From: Lutacidiplasma sp049802875 | GTDB taxonomy: Archaea > Thermoplasmatota > Thermoplasmata > Lutacidiplasmatales > UBA184 | DNA: 64,000 nt | Assembly: GCA_049802875.1 (NCBI GenBank) | Contig: JBARNH010000030.1 | Span: 1 to 64,000 of the forward strand | Direction: 5' to 3' | Shown here: in pieces, positions 34,644-43,644 of the stretch | Numbering within the stretch: position 1 is the first letter of the stretch | Layout of the letters: the number at the start of each line of letters is the position of its first letter | Notes under the pieces: generated by a model | The model's database searches: none | Seen by the model: the letters and a program-made list of their open reading frames with translations, nothing else | What the model was told of the DNA's origin: nothing | Program-made: the position numbers and the translations under genes

Positions 34644-35585
34644 TCATCCCCGCCCTCCCGGGCTCGTCAGCTTTTCCGTGGTGCTGGGAAAAAGGAATTT
34701 ACACAGTGTCAGCAACGACTCCTTGAGGAAGACCGCGTCGACCCGCTTCCGCTGCCGCCGGAACCGATCGGTCCACTCCTCCACGAGTGCGAGCCGGGGT
34801 CTCCCAATGAGAATCTCGAGGCGTCCCCATCGAAGATTCATCTCGGAGTACTCTCGAGCGGCCGGAGTGGTCGCCCCCGCCCACAGGGCGGAGAAGGTTC
34901 GCGCGAACGCGCCCGAGCGAATCGGGTGGGCGTAGCGTCGGCCGGACCCCACGCGTCGGACCGTGAGCGGGCGCGGGTCGAAACTGTGCCGCCCCGTCGC
35001 CCCCATCATCAGGACCGCCATGCTTACGTCGGTCGTACACTCTACTTGTCGGAGGGTGGCCTCGAGAGCCACCAGCACTCGGCGACGGACCGACTGGGTG
35101 CTCAGCGTGCCGTAGGCGCGTCGCTCGGTGATCCACCGGAAAATGGCGGGGGTCACCGAGTCCGTCGGAAAGGAGACGGCGCGGTCGGGTTGAGCAAGGT
35201 GACGATCGGGATACGGGGCTCCGTCGACCCCCACCTCCCTCCACCCGTTTCGAAGCAGGAGCAGTTGGGGGTCGCTCTCGAACGCCGTGCGAACGGCGGT
35301 CATTTTCTCCGGCGCGAACATGTCGTCGTCGTCGAGAAAGGAGACCGACTCGCCGGTGCACTCCGCGAGACCTCGGGCCATCATCTCGCCGACGATGGGA
35401 AGGTCCTCGTTCACGAGCTTGACTCCCGCCTCCCGCAGCCATGAATCCGTCGCCGGATCGCTCCAGTCCTTGATGACCACGATCTCGAGTTCGGGCCCGA
35501 TCGGGCCGGTGACGAGGACCGATCGAACGGCGTCTCTGAGGTACTCGCGACGACGATAGCACGTCACCAGGACCGACGCCTTCAC
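34644..35585 (-). CDS. Family 2 glycosyltransferase
   Basis: Inverting GT-A glycosyltransferase. GTG 35585 gives 313 residues opening VKASVLVTCYRRREYLRDAV, the standard GT2 N-terminus; the frame extends upstream to 35816 with non-family residues over the divergent promoter. IVVIKDWSD near 35-45 corresponds to the nucleotide-binding strand, and SFLDDDDMFAPEK near 82-95 contains the DXD metal motif. The C-terminal half is variable and Arg-rich, and no membrane span is seen. Donor sugar unknown. Divergent from the epimerase gene, with which it probably works in glycan assembly. Confidence 0.88.
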   Translation of the reverse strand: MKASVLVTCYRRREYLRDAVRSVLVTGPIGPELEIVVIKDWSDPATDSWLREAGVKLVNEDLPIVGEMMARGLAECTGESVSFLDDDDMFAPEKMTAVRTAFESDPQLLLLRNGWREVGVDGAPYPDRHLAQPDRAVSFPTDSVTPAIFRWITERRAYGTLSTQSVRRRVLVALEATLRQVECTTDVSMAVLMMGATGRHSFDPRPLTVRRVGSGRRYAHPIRSGAFARTFSALWAGATTPAAREYSEMNLRWGRLEILIGRPRLALVEEWTDRFRRQRKRVDAVFLKESLLTLCKFLFPSTTEKLTSPGGRG

Positions 35586-35747
35586 GGTGCGAGCGCGAGC
35601 GCCCTGCCATTGATGAAGGCTGGGGAGTGTCGGTTCGCTCCCGAGGAGATGGACGACGGGGGGCTCCCTTCGTCTGTGCTCGTCCGGTACGGAGCGCCGC
35701 TGCCCGAAGTACGGAGACCGGAATGTAGACACCCAAAGGACCCAACC

Positions 35748-35754
35748 CTTTATC
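35748..35754 (+). promoter_or_regulatory. TATA box of the epimerase gene
   Basis: CTTTATC, 28-34 nt before ATG 35782, is the canonical distance for a leaderless transcript. Confidence 0.45.
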
Positions 35755-35781
35755 CGCGGCGGACCTCGAGGCCCCGAGAAG

Positions 35782-36753
35782 ATGCGGGTCGGCATTACGG
35801 GCGCAACGGGCTTCATCGGCGGTGCCCTCGTACCTCGCCTCGCCCGCCAGGGTCACGAGCTTCAGCTCCTCGACGACCGTACTGGCCCGACCCAGGTCAC
35901 GTACCCTGAGTGGCCCAGCCTCCGCGAGGACTTTCAGAGTCCGCGCGGCTTGGCGGCGCTCTTCGACTCCGACGTGGTGCTCCATCTGGCGGCCGTCTCG
36001 GGCGTCATGGCATGTGCTCAGGATCCTGTCGGAAGCAGCCGGGTCAATGTGCAGGGTACCGGGAAGCTCGTCGAAATGTGTCGGGATCGACGCATCCCAC
36101 TCGCCTTTGCGAGCAGCTTTGCCGTGGTCGGAGCCCCCGAATCGCTTCCCGTCACTGAATCTACTCCCGCGCGGCCCACGCACGAGTATGCTCGTCAGAA
36201 GGCCGTCGGCGAGGAGCTCGTGCACCGACTGGCCCGGGAGGGTGGGGTGTCCTCGGCGGTCCTTCGTCAGAGCAACGTCTACGGCGGATATCGAGTCGAG
36301 GGGAGACCGATCAGCAAAGGGAACGTGATCCAGCTGTTCGCCCGGCAGGCCGGCGAAGGCCGGCTCGCGGTCAACGCGCCGGGCACTCAGCGTCGGGACT
36401 TCGTCCACATCGACGACGTGGGCGCCCACTGGGAGGCGGTCGCGCGGTACCTGCGCGACAACGCCTCCGCGGCCGAACCCCGCACGTTCAATGTGGCGAG
36501 TGGAGAGGCGCTTTCCGTGCTCGAAGTCGCCGAGAAGGTACGTGCGGCGTACTCCCGAGGTCATCCTCGCGCGACGCCGGTTCGCATCGAGGTCGTTCCC
36601 AACCCCCGAGCGGGAATCGAGCTCGTCGAGCCGGGATTCTCCGTCGCACGTGCGAACACCGAGCGGATCCTCGGGGTGCAGTGCCAGCACACCGTGGATG
36701 AGGCATTACCAGGAATCCTCGCCGAGAGCGACGGCGGCGACCGCTCAACCTAA
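35782..36753 (+). CDS. NAD-dependent nucleotide-sugar epimerase/dehydratase (extended SDR)
   Basis: Makes or converts nucleotide sugars for the island. The 323 residues start MRVGITGATGFIGGALV, the GxxGxxG NAD motif at 7-13. The active site has FASSFAVVGAPE with the catalytic Ser and EYARQKAVGEEL with the YxxxK pair near 138-142. The later RQSNVYGGY and DFVHIDDV segments are typical of GalE/RmlB-like extended SDRs. Whether it is a 4-epimerase, a 4,6-dehydratase or a reductase cannot be said. It is followed after 8 nt by a methyltransferase gene, likely its operon partner. Confidence 0.92.
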   Translation: MRVGITGATGFIGGALVPRLARQGHELQLLDDRTGPTQVTYPEWPSLREDFQSPRGLAALFDSDVVLHLAAVSGVMACAQDPVGSSRVNVQGTGKLVEMCRDRRIPLAFASSFAVVGAPESLPVTESTPARPTHEYARQKAVGEELVHRLAREGGVSSAVLRQSNVYGGYRVEGRPISKGNVIQLFARQAGEGRLAVNAPGTQRRDFVHIDDVGAHWEAVARYLRDNASAAEPRTFNVASGEALSVLEVAEKVRAAYSRGHPRATPVRIEVVPNPRAGIELVEPGFSVARANTERILGVQCQHTVDEALPGILAESDGGDRST

Positions 36754-36761
36754 ACGCGTGG

Positions 36762-37514
36762 GTGGGCGATGCGATCCGATACCCGGTGCGACTGGCCATG
36801 ATGGAGGATTTGCGAGCCCGGCTCGTCTCGACACTCCGCGCCCCTACGCAACGGGCGCTTCGCTCGCTCTGGTCTCCGACTCGCGGGGAGTATCTGAGCT
36901 CCGCCGAAGTGGGATCGCCCGATCCCGCCGTCGTGCTTCAGGCGATGCTCGGCGATGCGTCGGCCGAGCTGCCCTCGTCTCTCCCCGAGCTTCTTGCCCA
37001 CGAGTACTCTGCTCGGTGGCAGATCGACGGCGAAGCCTTGCGACTACTATCGGCCTTCGTCCGGGCCACCAAACCGACGCGGATGCTCGAGACCGGCGTG
37101 GCCGACGGCGCCTCGACGCGGGTCATCCTCGATGCGATGAACACCAACCGCTCGGGTCGCCTGGACAGCGTGGACATCTCTCCGACCGCCGGAGCCTTGG
37201 CGCGGACATCGCCGGGGGTCCAGCGCTGGAACTTCACTTCGCTCCCTCGGCGGGGACGCGCCCGGGAGACCCGTCGCATCGTCCAGTCGCTCGCGCCGCT
37301 CGACGTGTTCCTCCACGATAGCGACCACAGCTACCCCTGGCAGGCGTTCGAGTATCGCACGGCGTGGGACGCCCTCGCTCCCGGAGGCTGGATCCTGTCG
37401 GACGACATCGATGCGTCCTACGCGTTCCTTGACTTCGCCCGCCGCCACCAGCGACGCCCGTGGATCCTGGCCGGCCCGACCAAGATGTTCGGGGCCGTCC
37501 GCAAGGGCACCTGA
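36762..37514 (+). CDS. Class I SAM-dependent methyltransferase
   Basis: A 250-residue methyltransferase of the MTase_24/CmcI type. Motif I is MLETGVADGASTRVILDAM near 106-124, followed by LDSVDISPTAG (acidic strand), LDVFLHDSDHSYPWQAFEY near 181-199 and PGGWILSDDID near 208-218. The start GTG 36762 is 8 nt after the epimerase stop; internal ATG codons at 36801/36804 (MMEDLRARL) are alternatives. In this context the target is likely a sugar hydroxyl or carboxyl of a surface glycan. It is the last recognisable gene of the island. Confidence 0.85.
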   Translation: MGDAIRYPVRLAMMEDLRARLVSTLRAPTQRALRSLWSPTRGEYLSSAEVGSPDPAVVLQAMLGDASAELPSSLPELLAHEYSARWQIDGEALRLLSAFVRATKPTRMLETGVADGASTRVILDAMNTNRSGRLDSVDISPTAGALARTSPGVQRWNFTSLPRRGRARETRRIVQSLAPLDVFLHDSDHSYPWQAFEYRTAWDALAPGGWILSDDIDASYAFLDFARRHQRRPWILAGPTKMFGAVRKGT

Positions 37515-37577
37515 CGGGCGGCCACTCCGCCGGGGCGCGGAACGCTCAAGCGCTCCGTGGGTGCTCTCCGAATCTCC

Positions 37578-38405
37578 ATGAGCGACCCGAGCGCGTCCGC
37601 GGGCGAAGGCTCCGACTCGGCCACGACCCTTCGACTGCTCTCGGCGACGCTCCCGTGCGAGAACTGCGGCACGGCGACGCTCCATCGAATCCTCCGGATC
37701 GACCAGGGGAGTCGTGCGAGATCTGGTCGCATCAGCGGAGTGGCCCGGTGCCGCGCATGTCGCTTCACCCATCCGTTCCGATCGATCCCGGAGGACCGCA
37801 TCGAGGTCGGATTGATCGTGTCGGCGGGGCCCACGTCCGAACGACTGCGTGTCTCGCTGCCGCGATTTCGTCGGCTGCAGGTCGGTACGGGAGTTCCGGA
37901 GTCCGAGGCACCGTTCACGATCCGGCGCATTGAGGACCGGACGGGTCGCTCTCTTTCGAGCGCCCTCGCCGGCGAGGTCGCGACCGTCTGGGTCACGCGA
38001 GACGAGGGCGCGATAGTCCCCGTGTCGATCGTCGAGGGTCGGCGGACCAGGGCCGCCCGCCTCGCGATGCCGCACGGAACGGTCCTGCGGGTCGGCGACG
38101 AACTGCGGGTAGAGGAGTCAACGGTCGAGATCGTCGGTCTCCGAGCCCGAGGGCACACGTGGCGTCATCCGGGCGACCAGTTCTCCGCCGACGAGGTGGT
38201 CCGGGTCTATGGACGGCGGACCTCGAGCCCGCCCGCCGGCAGGAGTCCCTGGAGCCGCGTCCGAGTGAGCCCGAGCTCCCGAGCGAGGGCGACCTCGACC
38301 GCGTCGCGCTCCCGCTCGGCGCCCGGCACCAGGACCGCTCGCACCGCTCCCCGCGCTCGGATCGCAGCCGGAGGGGCCGCGGTCCAGAGCGTTTCCCCTT
38401 CGTAG
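37578..38405 (+). CDS. HVO_0476-family (COG1326-like) zinc-finger protein
   Basis: A 275-residue archaeal protein with an N-terminal zinc finger (LPCENCGTATLHR ... ARCRACRFTH, two CxxC knuckles near 26-66), then a beta-rich domain with REDEGAIVP-like strands and repeated VGDEL/VEES turns, as in uncharacterised archaeal Zn-finger proteins of this family; function unknown, possibly nucleic-acid related. ATG 37578 is preferred over GTG 37557. Its last 66 codons, Arg/Ser/Pro-rich, overlap the 3' end of the convergent NFACT gene by 199 nt; the C-terminus is therefore constrained by the other strand or is a late read-through extension. Confidence 0.65.
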   Translation: MSDPSASAGEGSDSATTLRLLSATLPCENCGTATLHRILRIDQGSRARSGRISGVARCRACRFTHPFRSIPEDRIEVGLIVSAGPTSERLRVSLPRFRRLQVGTGVPESEAPFTIRRIEDRTGRSLSSALAGEVATVWVTRDEGAIVPVSIVEGRRTRAARLAMPHGTVLRVGDELRVEESTVEIVGLRARGHTWRHPGDQFSADEVVRVYGRRTSSPPAGRSPWSRVRVSPSSRARATSTASRSRSAPGTRTARTAPRARIAAGGAAVQSVSPS

Positions 38406-40111
38406 TCGATCGTCCCGAGCCCGAGCTCGGTCGGCAGGTCTCGCATCACGTGCTTGGTGCCGTGAATGGCCCACGCCCCGCGCGCGACGAACCCGCCGCT
38501 CGCCCCCGCCTTCGACACCTGTTCGTGCGTGACCCAGAACGCCGACGCCGACGCGAGTCCCGCCCGCCACGCTTTCGAGAAGACCACGGCCCATTGACCG
38601 GCTTCCCGGAGCGACACTTCGGTGAGCGGGGGCTCCCCGGGCGCGGGATGTTTGACGATGACGCTCGCCGCTCCGTGGAGGTCCGCATGGACGTACAGGT
38701 CTCCGTCTTTCATGTTCCGCCGCACGATGAGGTCGTTCGAGGAGGCGTCCCGGCCGGCGACGATCACCGCTCCTTCCGAGCTGATGAACCAACGGAAACG
38801 TTCGAACCAATGCGTCTTCTTGCGACGTTCTTCCTCGGCCGCCGCCCCGCGGGCGAGGCGGCGCGCGACCGCGCTCGGGGGCTCGACCTTCCGGTCCGTC
38901 TCGACGAGCGCCGCGCGAGCTCCCGCGAGTTTCGACTGGAGTCGCTTGACCTCCGCGTAGAGCTCCTGGGCGGATTCTCGGGGGGTTCGGTCGACCCTTA
39001 GAGAGACCACTCGACCCCCGAGCGTCACGTCGACGCGCGGCTCGTCTCCTCGGGCGGCCCGGGCTCTCTCGAGCTCCGCCTCCGCCTCCGGATAGTGGGC
39101 GAAGATCATCTCGGCGGTGGCCTGGAGGCCGCGGATCGACTCGGAGAGAGTGGCGATGGCCTGGGTTTGCTGCTCCCGGAGCCGCTCGTTCTCTCGCCGG
39201 GCCCGTTCGGCCTCTGCCTCCTCGGCGGACGGCGGAACGATCACGAGCGAGCGGAAGTATTCGACCGCAGCCTCCGAGAAGGTCTCTCGAATGCGCTCCT
39301 CCACGTCGGGCTGGTCCGCCCAACGACGCGAGGAGTAGGGAGTGGCGTCGAGCACGGACCCGGAGCGAAGATACTCGAATCCCCTCGGTTGGTCGCCCAC
39401 CTCGCGGAGGAGCTCCGCAATACCCGCGTGCAGGCGCTCAGCGACGCGGGCGCTGCCGGTCGGGGCGGGTTGCGCCCCGTCGAGACCCGCACGGACGATC
39501 AGCTCCTCGGCCACCGGCCCGCCGAACGAGAGGCGGGCGGCGAGGGTGCTGGTCAAGTCGTTCCGCGAGCGGGCCAGCTCTGCCTCCAGTTCCGCTCGTC
39601 CGACCGCCCACGGGTCGAGTCGCACCGGAGGACGAGTGTACTCAGCTCCGATCCGTACCTGGCGGTGGGCCCAACGTCGCGACTGAGCGACCGCGACGAT
39701 CTGGGGCCCGTGGGCGACGATCAGGTTTCCGGTTCCGAACATCTCGAGGGCGACCCGGAGCTCCTCCGGATCGTCGGTCCGTCCGAGAGCGAGTTCCAGG
39801 TACCGTTCGCCGCCCGGTTCGGTAGCGCCCCGGAGCCCCGCACCGGTCAGCAGGCGCCGAAGCTCGCGGGCCAGGGGGGAAAGCTCCTCGGTATGCTCAA
39901 CCTCCCCGGCGACGAGGGCCGCGTACTTTCCGGGAACGAGGAGCAACTCTCGCCGCCCGGTTCCGGGTACGCGGAACGACAAGGACCAACCGCCGCCCGG
40001 TACGTCGAACACCTTGTCGACGCGCGCGCGGACGAGCGCCCGAACTTCGCGCACGACCGCGAGTGTGTCGAGGGAGGTGAACCGATCCTTCGGCGTCGGT
40101 GCCCCCGTCAT
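38207..40111 (-). CDS. rqcH: NFACT-family protein (RqcH/Rqc2/NEMF homologue)
   Basis: Ribosome-associated quality control factor that binds stalled 50S-peptidyl-tRNA complexes and elongates C-terminal tails on nascent chains. ATG 40111 gives 634 residues: NFACT-N/FbpA-like domain from about 1-170 (KDRFTSLDTLAVVREV opening), helix-hairpin-helix region around 180-260, long coiled coil at about 285-430, then the NFACT-R (DUF814) domain with THWFERFRWFISSEGAVIVAGRDASSNDLIVRR and the Gly-rich DLYVHADLHGAASVIVKHP block. The C-terminal domain ends GLLPAGGLEVRRP. Divergent from the acyl-CoA dehydrogenase gene, 3' overlapping the zinc-finger gene. Confidence 0.93.
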   Translation of the reverse strand: MTGAPTPKDRFTSLDTLAVVREVRALVRARVDKVFDVPGGGWSLSFRVPGTGRRELLLVPGKYAALVAGEVEHTEELSPLARELRRLLTGAGLRGATEPGGERYLELALGRTDDPEELRVALEMFGTGNLIVAHGPQIVAVAQSRRWAHRQVRIGAEYTRPPVRLDPWAVGRAELEAELARSRNDLTSTLAARLSFGGPVAEELIVRAGLDGAQPAPTGSARVAERLHAGIAELLREVGDQPRGFEYLRSGSVLDATPYSSRRWADQPDVEERIRETFSEAAVEYFRSLVIVPPSAEEAEAERARRENERLREQQTQAIATLSESIRGLQATAEMIFAHYPEAEAELERARAARGDEPRVDVTLGGRVVSLRVDRTPRESAQELYAEVKRLQSKLAGARAALVETDRKVEPPSAVARRLARGAAAEEERRKKTHWFERFRWFISSEGAVIVAGRDASSNDLIVRRNMKDGDLYVHADLHGAASVIVKHPAPGEPPLTEVSLREAGQWAVVFSKAWRAGLASASAFWVTHEQVSKAGASGGFVARGAWAIHGTKHVMRDLPTELGLGTIDYEGETLWTAAPPAAIRARGAVRAVLVPGAERERDAVEVALARELGLTRTRLQGLLPAGGLEVRRP

Positions 40112-40151
40112 GGTCGTACCCCTGCTACGTCTCCGGCGACCCGCCGTCACA

Positions 40152-40159
40152 CCTTAAGG
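40152..40159. promoter_or_regulatory. Palindromic TATA-like element between divergent genes
   Basis: CCTTAAGG is self-complementary and is the only AT-containing core in the 72-nt gap. It lies 25-32 nt before the acyl-CoA dehydrogenase ATG and 41-48 nt before the NFACT ATG on the other strand, so it could position both promoters. Confidence 0.35.
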
Positions 40160-40183
40160 GTTCGTCGGGGTCCCCTCTTCGGG

Positions 40184-41317
40184 ATGGGCGAGCCATCACC
40201 GGACGCCGGGGCCTGGAGAGAACGGGCGCGCTCGTTCGCCGACCGAATCGTCCGACCGCGCGCCGGGGGGATCGACCGCGACGATCGGATTCCCGACGAC
40301 ATCATGCGGGCCCTCGCGTCGGAACGGTTCTTCGGCCTCGGCCTGCCACGCGAATGGGACGGGGAGGGTGGCGACACTCGCTCCACCGTGGCGGTGCTCG
40401 AGGCGATTTCTCACGCGAGCGCCGCGGTCGCAGTTACCCTCGCCGTCCACCTCTCGGTCTGCGCTCAACCGATCCTCACGTGGGGAACGCCGTCGCAGAA
40501 GGAGCGGTTTCTCCGTCCGCTGGCCCGCGGCGAGCAGGTCGGCGCCTTCGCCTTGACCGAACCGGATGCGGGGTCCGACACGGCGAGCCTAGCGACCCGA
40601 TACTGGCGGGAGGCCGACAGCTACGTGTTGCGCGGTACGAAGATGTTCACTTCGAATGCCGCGAGCGCCGGCGTCGTGCTCGTGTTCGCGACTCACGACC
40701 CCGCCCTGGGCAGCCACGGGATCACGGCGTTCATCGTCCCCCCGGGCACCGCGGGATTCTCCGTCGCCCAGCGCCTCGACAAGATGGGGTTGCGGGGGAG
40801 CGAGACAACGGAACTCGTCTTGGAGAACGTCCGGCTCCCCGTGGATTCGATGCTCGGACCGGAGGGGGCCGGTCTCAAGGTGGCCCTCTCGGCGCTCGCC
40901 GGCGGGCGAGTGGGGATCGCGTCGTGCGCCCTTGGGGTCGCGCAGGCAGCGTTCGATGAGATGCTCACGTCCGTCCGGGCGCGCGATGAGGATTGGAAGC
41001 GGACTCGCCTCGCCCAGGCGTACTCGGAGCTCGCTTCGGCGCGCGCGCTGGTCGACACGGCCGCGGAGCGGATGGACGCCGGAGCCCCGTTCGCCCGCGA
41101 GGCCTCCGTCGCGAAGCTCGTCGCGTCCCGAGCTGCGGTCTCCATTGCGTCGGCGGGGGTCGACGTCGCCGGACCGACCGGAACCCGTGCAGGACACCCG
41201 GCCGAACGCCTCCTCCGGGATGCGCGGGTGTTCCCGATCGTCGAAGGAACGACCGAGATCCAGGAGCTGATCCTCGGCCGGAGCCTTCTCTCGGCGACCG
41301 AGCCGCCAAACCCTTAG
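40184..41317 (+). CDS. Acyl-CoA dehydrogenase
   Basis: FAD enzyme introducing the alpha,beta double bond in acyl-CoA during fatty acid or branched amino acid breakdown. ATG 40184 gives 377 residues, the family norm; the frame extends far upstream only as an antisense shadow of NFACT. Signatures are AFALTEPDAGSDTASL near 123-138, TKMFTSNAASAGVVLVFA near 152-170 and the C-terminal PAERLLRDARVFPIVEGTTEIQELILGR, where the Glu of EGTTEIQ is the usual catalytic base for short-chain enzymes. No electron-transfer flavoprotein or other beta-oxidation genes are in the window. Confidence 0.94.
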   Translation: MGEPSPDAGAWRERARSFADRIVRPRAGGIDRDDRIPDDIMRALASERFFGLGLPREWDGEGGDTRSTVAVLEAISHASAAVAVTLAVHLSVCAQPILTWGTPSQKERFLRPLARGEQVGAFALTEPDAGSDTASLATRYWREADSYVLRGTKMFTSNAASAGVVLVFATHDPALGSHGITAFIVPPGTAGFSVAQRLDKMGLRGSETTELVLENVRLPVDSMLGPEGAGLKVALSALAGGRVGIASCALGVAQAAFDEMLTSVRARDEDWKRTRLAQAYSELASARALVDTAAERMDAGAPFAREASVAKLVASRAAVSIASAGVDVAGPTGTRAGHPAERLLRDARVFPIVEGTTEIQELILGRSLLSATEPPNP

Positions 41318-41340
41318 TAACGCCCCGACTTCGATAGGTC

Positions 41341-43644
41341 GTGCCATCCCACCCTTACACTGGCCCACCCGCGTCTTCACCGGTCCCGCGGTCGCCGGAG
41401 GCCGTACCCCTCGAGGCGACGGAACTCGATCCAGAACTCCGGCAGGTGCTCTTCGCGGACGGCATCCGGAGCCTGTACCCGCCTCAGGCCGCCGCGCTCG
41501 GACCCGTTCTCGGGGGGGAGAGCGTGCTCCTGGCGTGTCCGACGGCGAGCGGGAAGTCCCTGGTCGCGTACCTCGCGCTGCTCCGGGCGGCCCGGGCCGG
41601 CCGCACCGGTCTCTACCTCGTCCCCCTCCGGGCGCTCGCCCACGAGAAGGCGGAGGAGCTCGCCCGCTTCGAGTCGCTCGGACTCAAGGTCGGGATCTCG
41701 ATCGGCGATTTCGACCTCACCTCCGAGAAGCTCGAAAAGCTGGACGTTTTGGTCGCGACGAGCGAGAAGGCGGACGGGCTCCTGCGGCGGGGCAGCCCGT
41801 GGCTCGACCGTCTCGGGGTCGTGGTCGCGGACGAGGTGCATCTGATCCGGGACCCGGACCGAGGTCCCACCCTCGAGGTGAGTCTGACCCGATTGCGCCG
41901 GTCGTACCCCGGACTTCAGGTCGTCGCACTATCGGCGACGGTCGGCAACTCGGAGGAGGTGGCCGAGTGGCTCGAGGCTCGCCACATTGCGAGCCAGTTC
42001 CGTCCGGTGCCGCTGAAGCTCGGCGTCTACCACGGCGGCCGGATCTTGTTCACCGACCTCTCGACCCGCGAGCTTGCCCCTCCCGGGGAGGCGATCCCTC
42101 GCCTCGTCCGCACGGTGGTTCAGGAAGGCGGGCAAGCCCTTGTTTTCGTGAACACACGAAAGTCGAGCGAGCAGGTCGCGGAATCGCTGATCCCGACGGT
42201 CCGAGGCTTGCTCACGGCCGAAGAGAAGGCGAGCGCCCGGGCCGCGGTCGAAGAGCTGGGCGGAGCCTCGGATGAGGAGACTGAGGGCCTTCGCCGGCTG
42301 GCCTCCATGATCCCCTACGGCGTCGCCTTCCACAACGCCTCCCTCACCAACGCCGAACGACAGGTCGTGGAGCACGCGTTCCGGGACCGAGTCTTGAAGG
42401 CCCTGGTCGCCACACCGACGCTCGCCGCCGGGATCAATCTGCCCGCGCGGCGGGTGATCGTCCGCGACACGACCCGGTACGACGACCGGCTCGGAATGCA
42501 GGCTCCGATCCCCGCTACGGAGGTCCACCAGATGCTCGGTCGCGCGGGTCGCCCTCGCTTCGATCCGTGGGGCGAAGCGCTCCTGCTCGCGCGCACGCCG
42601 GACGACGAAGACCGCCTCTTGGACGGATACCTGTCGGCACCCCCGGAGGACGTCGTCAGTCGACTCGCGGCCGAGCCGGCGCTTCGGATGCACGTGCTCG
42701 CGCTTGTCGCGAGCGGTGCGGTCCGTACGGAGGAGGAGCTCGAAGCGTTCTTCGCTGCGACGTTCTACGGCCACACCCTCCCGTTGTCCGAGCTCCGGTC
42801 CACGGTCCGTACGGTCCGCCGCTTCCTCGAGGAGAACGAGTTCCTGGTTCCGGGCAAGGACCTCCGGGCGACCCCGTTCGGGGGGATGACGAGCGAACTC
42901 TACCTCGACCCCCTGAGCGCGGTCGTGCTGCGGCAGGTGCTCGAACGGGCGCCTATCGGGGTGGGGGTGTTCCCGCTGCTCGCGTCGATCGCGGCGACGC
43001 CCGACCTGCCGCCGCTCTTTCTCCGAAGGGGGGAGGAGGCCGACCTCCTCACTCGGTACACGGACGAGGCCGAGGAGCTGCTCGTGAAACCCGAGGAAGC
43101 ACCGCTCGGGCTCGACCTCGACGGATTCCTTTCGACCCTCAAGACCGCCTCGGTCCTCGAGGCGTGGATCAACGAGGTCCCGATCCTCGAGATCACGCGT
43201 CGGTTCGGGATCGGCGCCGGGGATCTCCGTACCAAGGTCGAAGACGCGGAGTGGTTGCTGTTCGCCACGGGTCGGCTCGCCTCCCGGTTCCAGCGTCGAC
43301 TCAGTCGAGCGATCGACGACCTCTCCCTCCGAGTACGGTACGGAGCCGGAGAGGAGTTGATGGACCTCGTCCGACTGCGCGGGATCGGTCGGGTCCGGGC
43401 TCGACTCCTCTTCCGAGCGGGGTATGCCGACCGCGAGTCTCTCCGTCACGCCCCGATCGACCGGATCGAGCAGGTGCTTCGGTCGCGAAAGCTGGCCGAG
43501 ATAGTCGTCAGTCAGCTTCGCCGCCGGACGGCGGAGGACCGAGCAGCGGGCGAAGCTCCCCGAAAGGTGCTGCCGCGTCCGTCCGTCCCGACGCGACCCA
43601 CGGTTCGTACGCTCGATGAGTTTCCCGGAACCTCGGAGCGATGA
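41341..43644 (+). CDS. hel308: Hel308-type superfamily 2 DNA helicase
   Basis: 3'-5' DNA helicase acting at stalled forks. The 767 residues show Q-motif-like RSLYPPQAAAL near 43-53, Walker A PTASGKS at 67-73, Walker B DEVH at 164-167, motif III LSATVGN, motif IV FVNTRKS, PTLAAGINLPARRVIV and motif VI QMLGRAGRPRFD. A winged-helix/ratchet domain follows, and the end has helix-hairpin-helix LVRLRGIGRVRARLLFRAGYAD near 677-698, as in Hel308. The start codon is GTG 41341. The last 46 codons overlap the convergent Orc-like gene by 137 nt; they are basic and Pro-rich and may be a dispensable tail. Confidence 0.92.
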   Translation: MPSHPYTGPPASSPVPRSPEAVPLEATELDPELRQVLFADGIRSLYPPQAAALGPVLGGESVLLACPTASGKSLVAYLALLRAARAGRTGLYLVPLRALAHEKAEELARFESLGLKVGISIGDFDLTSEKLEKLDVLVATSEKADGLLRRGSPWLDRLGVVVADEVHLIRDPDRGPTLEVSLTRLRRSYPGLQVVALSATVGNSEEVAEWLEARHIASQFRPVPLKLGVYHGGRILFTDLSTRELAPPGEAIPRLVRTVVQEGGQALVFVNTRKSSEQVAESLIPTVRGLLTAEEKASARAAVEELGGASDEETEGLRRLASMIPYGVAFHNASLTNAERQVVEHAFRDRVLKALVATPTLAAGINLPARRVIVRDTTRYDDRLGMQAPIPATEVHQMLGRAGRPRFDPWGEALLLARTPDDEDRLLDGYLSAPPEDVVSRLAAEPALRMHVLALVASGAVRTEEELEAFFAATFYGHTLPLSELRSTVRTVRRFLEENEFLVPGKDLRATPFGGMTSELYLDPLSAVVLRQVLERAPIGVGVFPLLASIAATPDLPPLFLRRGEEADLLTRYTDEAEELLVKPEEAPLGLDLDGFLSTLKTASVLEAWINEVPILEITRRFGIGAGDLRTKVEDAEWLLFATGRLASRFQRRLSRAIDDLSLRVRYGAGEELMDLVRLRGIGRVRARLLFRAGYADRESLRHAPIDRIEQVLRSRKLAEIVVSQLRRRTAEDRAAGEAPRKVLPRPSVPTRPTVRTLDEFPGTSER

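Noticed and set aside
39095..40183. Long frame preceding the acyl-CoA dehydrogenase
   Set aside because: It is antisense to the conserved NFACT gene, and the enzyme domain begins at ATG 40184.
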